A DNA stretch of 64,000 bases from CAYUVH01 sp964448135 (GTDB lineage: Bacteria > Verrucomicrobiota > Verrucomicrobiia > Limisphaerales > UBA8199), in assembly GCA_964448135.1 (NCBI GenBank), contig CAYUVH010000059.1, positions 131,587-195,586 on the forward strand, written 5' to 3'. The first letter of the stretch is position 1; each line of letters starts with the position of its first letter. Below the pieces are notes generated by a model that worked only from the letters and a program-made list of their open reading frames with translations, was not told where the DNA came from and searched no databases. Positions 59,303 through 64,000 of this stretch are shown piece after piece. The position numbers and the translations under genes were made by a program.

Positions 59303-60922
59303 ATGGCAGCAAAACAATTGTTATTCGACGAGGCAGCCCGGCAGGCCATCCTGCGCGGCGTCGCCAAACTCTCCAAGGCGGTCAGCGCCACCCTCGGCCC
59401 CAAGGGCCGTAACGTGGTGCTCGACAAAAAGTTCGGCTCCCCCACGGTCACCAAGGACGGTGTCACCGTGGCCAAGGAAATCGAACTCGAAGACCCCTAT
59501 GAAAACATGGGCGCCCAGATGGTGCGCGAAGTCGCCAGCAAGACCAGCGACGCCGCCGGTGACGGCACCACGACCGCCACGGTCCTCGCCGAGGCGATCT
59601 ACCGCGAAGGCCTGAAGTTTGTCACCTCCGGTGGCAACCCGATCGGCATCCAGCGCGGCATCACCAAGGCCGTGGAAGCCGCGGTGGAACAGCTCGACAA
59701 GATCAAGAAGAACGTCAAGGACAAGGAAGAGATCAAGCAGGTCGCGACCGTGTCCGCCAACTGGGACGAGACGATCGGCGAAATCATCGCCGACGCCATG
59801 GACAAGGTCGGCAAGGACGGCACGATCACGGTGGAAGAGAACAAGTCCATCGAGACCACCCTCGAAGTCGTTGAAGGCATGCAGTTCGACAAGGGCTACC
59901 TCTCGCCGTACTTCGTGACCAGCCCCGACACGATGGAAGCGCGCCTCGAAGACGCCTACATCCTCAACTACGAAAAGAAGATCAGCAGCCTGAAGGACCT
60001 CCTGCCGATCCTCGAGAAGATCGCCAAAGTCGGCAAGCCGCTGCTCATCATCGCGGAAGACGTCGAAGGCGAAGCCCTCGCGACCCTCGTCGTGAACAAG
60101 CTCCGCGGCACGCTGCAGTGCGCCGCCGTCAAGGCCCCCGGCTTCGGCGATCGCCGCAAGGCCATCATGGGCGACCTCGCGGTCGTTACCGGCGGCGAAT
60201 TCATCAGCGAAGACCGCGGGATCAAACTCGAAAGCATCGAACTGTCTCAGCTCGGCCGCGCCAAGAAGATCGTCGTCGAGAAGGAAGCCACGACGATCAT
60301 CCAGGGCGGCGGCAAGCAGAAGGAAATCGAGGCCCGCTGCGAGCAGATTCGCAAGCAGATCGAAAAGACCACCAGCGATTACGACCGCGAGAAGCTTCAG
60401 GAACGTCTGGCAAAGCTGACCGGCGGCGTGGCCGTCATCCGCGTCGGCGGCGCAACCGAGACTGAGGTCAAGGAGCGCAAGGACCTGGTCGACGACGCCT
60501 TCCACGCCACCAAAGCCGCGTGGGAAGAGGGCGTTGTCCCCGGCGGCGGCGTCACTTACCTCCGTTGCATCAAGCCTATCAAGGAAGCGGCGAAAAAGGC
60601 CGAGGGCGACGAGCGCGTTGGCATGGAAATCGTCACACGCGCCCTCGAGTTCCCCACGCGCCAGATCGCGGAGAACAGCGGCGCTGACGGACCGGTGGTC
60701 GTCTCCGAAATCCTTGAGAAGAGCGGTGCCGCCGGCTATGACGCCCGCGCCGGCGAGTTCGTCGATCTTGAGAAGGCCGGAATCATTGATCCGGCCAAGG
60801 TCTGCCGCTGTGCCCTGCAAAACGCAGCCAGCGTCGCCGGCCTGCTCCTGACCACCAGCGTCCTGATTACCGAAATCAAGGACAAGGACGCCGAAAAGGA
60901 AATCCCCGGAGCAATCCGATAA
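59303..60922 (+). CDS. groEL: Chaperonin GroEL without Gly-Gly-Met tail
   Basis: 539 residues. Equatorial domain KAVSATLGPKGRNVVLDKKFGSP and DAAGDGTTTATVLAEAI with the ATP-binding Asp, apical domain with VEGMQFDKGYLSPYFV, and C-terminal EEGVVPGGGVTYLR. It ends EIKDKDAEKEIPGAIR, with no GGM repeats, unlike most single-copy GroELs. That may mark a paralogue specialised in its clients. A clear terminator (60959-61001) follows. Confidence 0.96.
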   Translation: MAAKQLLFDEAARQAILRGVAKLSKAVSATLGPKGRNVVLDKKFGSPTVTKDGVTVAKEIELEDPYENMGAQMVREVASKTSDAAGDGTTTATVLAEAIYREGLKFVTSGGNPIGIQRGITKAVEAAVEQLDKIKKNVKDKEEIKQVATVSANWDETIGEIIADAMDKVGKDGTITVEENKSIETTLEVVEGMQFDKGYLSPYFVTSPDTMEARLEDAYILNYEKKISSLKDLLPILEKIAKVGKPLLIIAEDVEGEALATLVVNKLRGTLQCAAVKAPGFGDRRKAIMGDLAVVTGGEFISEDRGIKLESIELSQLGRAKKIVVEKEATTIIQGGGKQKEIEARCEQIRKQIEKTTSDYDREKLQERLAKLTGGVAVIRVGGATETEVKERKDLVDDAFHATKAAWEEGVVPGGGVTYLRCIKPIKEAAKKAEGDERVGMEIVTRALEFPTRQIAENSGADGPVVVSEILEKSGAAGYDARAGEFVDLEKAGIIDPAKVCRCALQNAASVAGLLLTTSVLITEIKDKDAEKEIPGAIR

Positions 60923-60958
60923 ATCTGAGAGACGATCACCCAGGCGTATGATTCCAGC

Positions 60959-61001
60959 GGGTGCCGGGCGTGGCGTCTCCACTCCCGGCACCCTTTCGTT
61001 T
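60959..61001 (+). terminator. Intrinsic terminator after groEL
   Basis: A 10-bp perfect stem GGGTGCCGGG/CCCGGCACCC (60959-60968 / 60984-60993) with 15-nt loop, followed by TTTCGTTT. It separates groES-groEL from the dnaJ-grpE-zinc ribbon genes. Confidence 0.8.
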
Positions 61002-61034
61002 GATCTGGATTGGGCGGATCGCCCATAGTGAGCA

Positions 61035-62165
61035 ATGGCGGTGTCGACTCGACGAGATCTGTACGACGTCCTCGGCGTTCAACGCGACGCGAGCCCGGAC
61101 GATATCAAGCGCGCCTACCGGCAGGCAGCGATGAAATATCATCCCGACCGCAACAGCGACGACCCCCAGGCCGAAGACAAGTTCAAGGAGGCCTCGGCCG
61201 CGTACGAGGTGCTTTCCGACCCCGACAAGCGCCATCGATACGACCGCTTCGGCCACGAAGGCCTGAACGGCGCGTCGATGCACGACTTCTCCGGCATGCG
61301 CGCGGACGACATCTTCAGCATTTTTGGAGACATCTTCGGCGACGTCTTCGGCGGCGGTGGTCGCGCCGACCGCGGTGTCAATCTCCAGCTTGAACTGGAG
61401 CTCGAACTAGCCGACGTCGCCCACGACGTCGAACGCCAGATCGAATTCACGCGAAACGATTTCTGCGACGTCTGTGGCGGCAACGGGGCCGAGCCCGGCT
61501 CCAAGCTACGTACCTGCCAGACCTGCGGCGGCTACGGCCAGGTCGAGCGCACCAGCGGCCTCGGATTCTTCATGACTCGCATGGTTACGTCCTGCCCGGA
61601 TTGCCGCGGCGCCGGCAAGACCGTCACCAAGCCATGCAAACCATGTCGCGGTCGCGGACGCGTCCAGAAAGAGCGTCTCGTCACCATCAAGATCCCCGCC
61701 GGAGTGCAGGACGGCCAGGCCGTCCGCCTCCGCGGCGAAGGCGAGCCCTCCCAGCATGGAACCGCCCGCGGCGATCTGCTCTGCTACGTCCGCGTCAAGC
61801 CGCACCCCTATCTCGTCCGCAATGGCAACGACCTCATTTTCGATCTGCCCATCAGTTTCACCCAGGCCGCCCTCGGCTCGAAAGTTGAAGTTCCGACTCT
61901 CACCGGCAAGAGCGAAATCAACATCAAGCCCGGCTCGCAGCACGCCGATCTGGTCCGCCTCGCCGGTAAGGGCGTGCCCGACGTTCGTTCGCGCCGCCAC
62001 GGGGATCTCATCGTCCGCCTGCTCATCGAAGTTCCGCGCCGCCTCAACGACCGCCAGCGCGAACTCCTCTCCCAGTTTGCTGAAACCGAAGACAAGCAGT
62101 CGCTCCCAACCACGCGGGGCTTCTTCGAGAAACTCAAGGAGTATCTCTCGTCACTGTCCAACTGA
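61035..62165 (+). CDS. dnaJ: Chaperone DnaJ (Hsp40)
   Basis: 376 residues. J domain (about 6-70) with the HPD motif in MKYHPDRN, a short Gly/Phe part (IFGDVFGGGG), four zinc motifs CDVCGGNG, CQTCGGYG, CPDCRGAG and CKPCRGRG, and the C-terminal substrate domains. It stimulates the DnaK ATPase. It follows the groEL terminator and precedes grpE by 15 nt, so dnaJ, grpE and the zinc ribbon gene probably form a separate operon. Confidence 0.94.
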   Translation: MAVSTRRDLYDVLGVQRDASPDDIKRAYRQAAMKYHPDRNSDDPQAEDKFKEASAAYEVLSDPDKRHRYDRFGHEGLNGASMHDFSGMRADDIFSIFGDIFGDVFGGGGRADRGVNLQLELELELADVAHDVERQIEFTRNDFCDVCGGNGAEPGSKLRTCQTCGGYGQVERTSGLGFFMTRMVTSCPDCRGAGKTVTKPCKPCRGRGRVQKERLVTIKIPAGVQDGQAVRLRGEGEPSQHGTARGDLLCYVRVKPHPYLVRNGNDLIFDLPISFTQAALGSKVEVPTLTGKSEINIKPGSQHADLVRLAGKGVPDVRSRRHGDLIVRLLIEVPRRLNDRQRELLSQFAETEDKQSLPTTRGFFEKLKEYLSSLSN

Positions 62166-62180
62166 TCGAGCCCAATTGCC

Positions 62181-62741
62181 ATGAAAAACAGAAACCCGGA
62201 CAACAACGTCGCCATGCAGGAAGACCCTGACAACAGGGCCGATACTGCTGCCGATGCAATGCCGGCCCAGCCGCAGGCCGAAGCCGCCGACTTCAAGGAC
62301 AAGTTTCTCCGCGCCCAGGCCGAAATCGCCAACGTCACGCGACGCCTGAATGAGGAACGAGCCGTCGCCGTCCGCAACGCCAACGCCAACTTCGCACGCG
62401 AGCTCCTCGGCGTTGTCGATAACTTCGAGCGTCTCATCGCCTCAGCCGCCGACCGCCCGGCGAACGACCCCGTCGTCCACGGCGCAAAGCTGATCTTCGA
62501 ATCGCTGCTCAAGGTCCTCCGCAACCATGGCGTCGAACCGATAGAGACCATTGGCCAGCCATTCGACCCGCGTATGCACGAAGCCATACTTCATCAACCC
62601 AGCAAAGTCGTCCCCGAAGGCCATGTCGTCGCCGAGATGACCCGCGGATACAAAATGAATGATCGCGTCCTTCGTGCGGCGGTCGTGGCCGTCGCAAAAA
62701 AACCTGACGACGCCGACGCCGGCCAGAAGGACGGATACTGA
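62181..62741 (+). CDS. grpE: Nucleotide exchange factor GrpE
   Basis: 186 residues. A Gln/Ala-rich disordered leader (about 1-40), then the coiled coil with FKDKFLRAQAEIANVTRRL and DNFERLIASA, and the beta domain with VEPIETIGQPFDPRMHEAI and VVAEMTRGYKMNDRVLR. It releases ADP from DnaK. Its stop overlaps the next start by one base (TGATG at 62739-62743). Confidence 0.94.
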   Translation: MKNRNPDNNVAMQEDPDNRADTAADAMPAQPQAEAADFKDKFLRAQAEIANVTRRLNEERAVAVRNANANFARELLGVVDNFERLIASAADRPANDPVVHGAKLIFESLLKVLRNHGVEPIETIGQPFDPRMHEAILHQPSKVVPEGHVVAEMTRGYKMNDRVLRAAVVAVAKKPDDADAGQKDGY

Positions 62742-63088
62742 TGCCCACTTACGAATACCAGTGCAAGACCTGCGGCAAGGTCTTCGATATCTACCAGTCC
62801 ATCACCGAGAAGCCGCTCCAGACCGCGCGTTGCGAGCATTGCCGCAAATCTCGCAAGGTCGAACGCCTCATCGGAACCGGGGCCGCCCTGCTATTCAAAG
62901 GCAGCGGCTTCTACCAGACCGACTACCGTAGCGATTCCTACAAGAAGGCCGCCTCGGCCGAATCCAAGCCCGCCGGCGATGACAAGAAATCGGGCGACTC
63001 AAAATCGGATGCAAAGAAGCCCTCGGAATCGAAATCCTCGGACAAGAAATCCGCGAAATCCGACACGCCGAAGAAATCGAAGTCCTGA
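62741..63088 (+). CDS. FmdB-type zinc ribbon protein with Lys/Ser-rich tail
   Basis: 115 residues. The first ~60 are a FmdB zinc ribbon: MPTYEYQCKTCGKVFDIYQ and CEHCRK with the paired cysteines, and GTGAALLFKGSGFYQTDY as in family members of this phylum. The rest (about 65-115) is low-complexity Lys, Ser, Asp and Pro. Coupling to grpE suggests a link to the DnaK system. Function of the family is not established. Confidence 0.82.
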   Translation: MPTYEYQCKTCGKVFDIYQSITEKPLQTARCEHCRKSRKVERLIGTGAALLFKGSGFYQTDYRSDSYKKAASAESKPAGDDKKSGDSKSDAKKPSESKSSDKKSAKSDTPKKSKS

Positions 63089-63167
63089 CCTGCGCAAACG
63101 TCGCATAATCACGCGCCGTATCGCACATCACTCGCGCTTTCGCGCCGCTCCCGCTTGGCGGCCGCTA

Positions 63168-63195
63168 TTGCCCGTCTCGCCCCGACTTTTATAAT
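63168..63195 (+). promoter_or_regulatory. Promoter for the terminal membrane protein gene
   Basis: TTGCCC (63168-63173), 16 nt, then a perfect TATAAT (63190-63195), and AAAGGAG (about 63226-63232) in front of the ATG at 63242. A well-placed sigma-70 type promoter with its ribosome binding site. Confidence 0.65.
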
Positions 63196-63241
63196 GCCAG
63201 CCAGCGCCGGCTCACCGCCGCGCCCAAAGGAGACTCGCCGA

Positions 63242-64000
63242 ATGCCGGAAGAAAACGCGGAATCGCGTCGCCTCACTTGCTCCGACCTGCTCCCGTTCAC
63301 TCCGATCTTCCGCGGATTCAAACTTGCCACCGACCTCCGCAAGCTCGCCCTCGCCACGCTCGCCGTTCTCGCTATCTACTTGGGCGGCAGAGTCCTCGAC
63401 TCCATCTGGCCCCGGAACTCCAGCGTCGTTGTTTCCGAAGACGGCGTTTCCGAACTGCACGTCTTCATCAGTTCGGGCCTGAGCTGCGCCGAAACAGACA
63501 AGTGGATCAAGGAAGTCGGAAAGAAGAAGAGCTCCACGCGCGTCGGCATCTTCGACACTCTGCTGAATCATTCGCGCACCGTCGCCACCAATCTCAATCA
63601 CGCGACCTTGAGCTTCAGCCCCGGCGGCGTCATCCGCGTCTTGATTAACGGCGTTTCCGCAAAAGTCTGGCTCGCCGTCATGCACCCTGTCTATGGCCTC
63701 ATCTATCTGCTCGGCGTCTGGCTCCCGGCATGGTCTTTCTTCGGCGCCGCCATTTGCCGTATCGCCGCTCTACAGGCCGCCCGCGAAGAGCGACTTCCCA
63801 TTTCCGATGCCCTTGCCTTTGCTCGTTCAAAGTTCTGGTCGTTCGTAACGGCTCCGCTGCTTCCGATCGGCGTCATCATCATTGTGGGCTTGTTGCTCTG
63901 CGTCGGCGGCATGATTGGTGCGATCCCCGGCTTCGGCACACTGCTGACGCCGCTCCTGTTCTTCCTCGCCATCCTAGGCGGGTTCGTCATCGCCATCGTT
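63242..64000 (+). CDS. Polytopic membrane protein, 3' end outside window
   Basis: At least 253 residues from the ATG at 63242; no stop before the window end. A hydrophobic segment (about 33-50, KLALATLAVLAIYLGGRVL), a soluble region with a Ser/Cys/Glu stretch, then segments about 142-165, 203-225 and 230-250. It resembles large membrane proteins that are common in Planctomycetota and neighbouring phyla. No function known. A good promoter and ribosome binding site precede it. Confidence 0.7.
   Translation, partial: MPEENAESRRLTCSDLLPFTPIFRGFKLATDLRKLALATLAVLAIYLGGRVLDSIWPRNSSVVVSEDGVSELHVFISSGLSCAETDKWIKEVGKKKSSTRVGIFDTLLNHSRTVATNLNHATLSFSPGGVIRVLINGVSAKVWLAVMHPVYGLIYLLGVWLPAWSFFGAAICRIAALQAAREERLPISDALAFARSKFWSFVTAPLLPIGVIIIVGLLLCVGGMIGAIPGFGTLLTPLLFFLAILGGFVIAIV

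Noticed and set aside
56840..60991. Long antisense frames over dnaK and groEL
   Set aside because: They mirror the codon bias of strongly conserved chaperones on the plus strand.
1..64000. CRISPR array or prophage
   Set aside because: No regular direct repeats with spacers, no cas genes and no phage structural genes were seen.

Overview
The window is a 64 kb, GC-rich, densely coded bacterial chromosome segment. The gene set fits a Gram-negative, diderm member of the PVC superphylum, most likely Verrucomicrobiota of a Pedosphaera/Limisphaera type. The grounds are lipid A synthesis by LpxI, GmhA heptose chemistry, OmpA-type peptidoglycan binding, an SLC45-like sugar transporter, large secreted and HEAT-repeat proteins, and many short palindromic intergenic repeats of the kind I associate with that phylum. 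The taxonomic call is inference. No rRNA, clear tRNA, CRISPR array or intact mobile element is visible.

Layout. 0-3 kb: end of a ROK kinase, an SLC45-like transporter, a small membrane protein and stand-alone CoaB. 3-9 kb (minus strand): COG4586-type ABC ATPase, gmhA with a ROK kinase, a SHOCT-like secreted protein, and a squalene/phytoene synthase. 7.8-11.2 kb (minus): a phosphorelay operon of membrane histidine kinase, Rcp1-type receiver and receiver-GAF-PAS protein. 11.5-17 kb: lpxI, a helical unknown, gnd, gatB and a CDF metal exporter. 17-25.1 kb (minus): a seven-gene envelope cluster of vWA protein, PspA-like protein, binding-protein/OmpA fusion, TauC-like permease, TauB-like ATPase, coiled-coil membrane protein and AAA+ ATPase. 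25.4-29.3 kb: a three-gene glycan locus. 29.3-29.9 kb: a repeat-rich gap. 29.9-37.6 kb (plus): winged-helix regulator, IspH, a membrane/ferritin-like fusion, two related membrane proteins, DUF1361, a linalool dehydratase/isomerase-like protein and small membrane proteins. 37.7-42.4 kb: a secreted laminin-G-like protein, a beta-hydroxyacid dehydrogenase, a frameshifted Na+/solute symporter with a 52-residue partner, and small proteins. 42.4-47.7 kb: glnD and a divergent ECF sigma/anti-sigma/DUF3106 operon. 48-55.5 kb: secreted GH27-like enzyme, TMEM175 channel, HEAT-repeat protein and DUF6438 protein. 55.5-56.9 kb: a gene-free, repeat-rich gap. 56.9-63.1 kb: dnaK, groES, groEL, dnaJ, grpE and a FmdB-type zinc ribbon, followed by a membrane protein cut by the window end.

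Two loci look most like undescribed systems. The first is the 17-25.1 kb cluster. It joins a PspA/IM30-like membrane protein, a vWA protein, a complete NitT/TauT-type ABC importer whose binding protein is anchored in the membrane and carries an OmpA peptidoglycan-binding domain, a coiled-coil membrane protein and an AAA+ ATPase. Tight spacing and start/stop overlaps suggest one transcript and one envelope-spanning machine. The second is the 29.9-37.6 kb locus. Two copies of a 17-nt palindrome (ACTTTGYNNNRCAAAGT) lie 5-6 nt upstream of two start codons, on either side of a winged-helix regulator gene. The second copy precedes ispH, which is translationally coupled to a membrane protein with a C-terminal di-iron ferritin-like domain.
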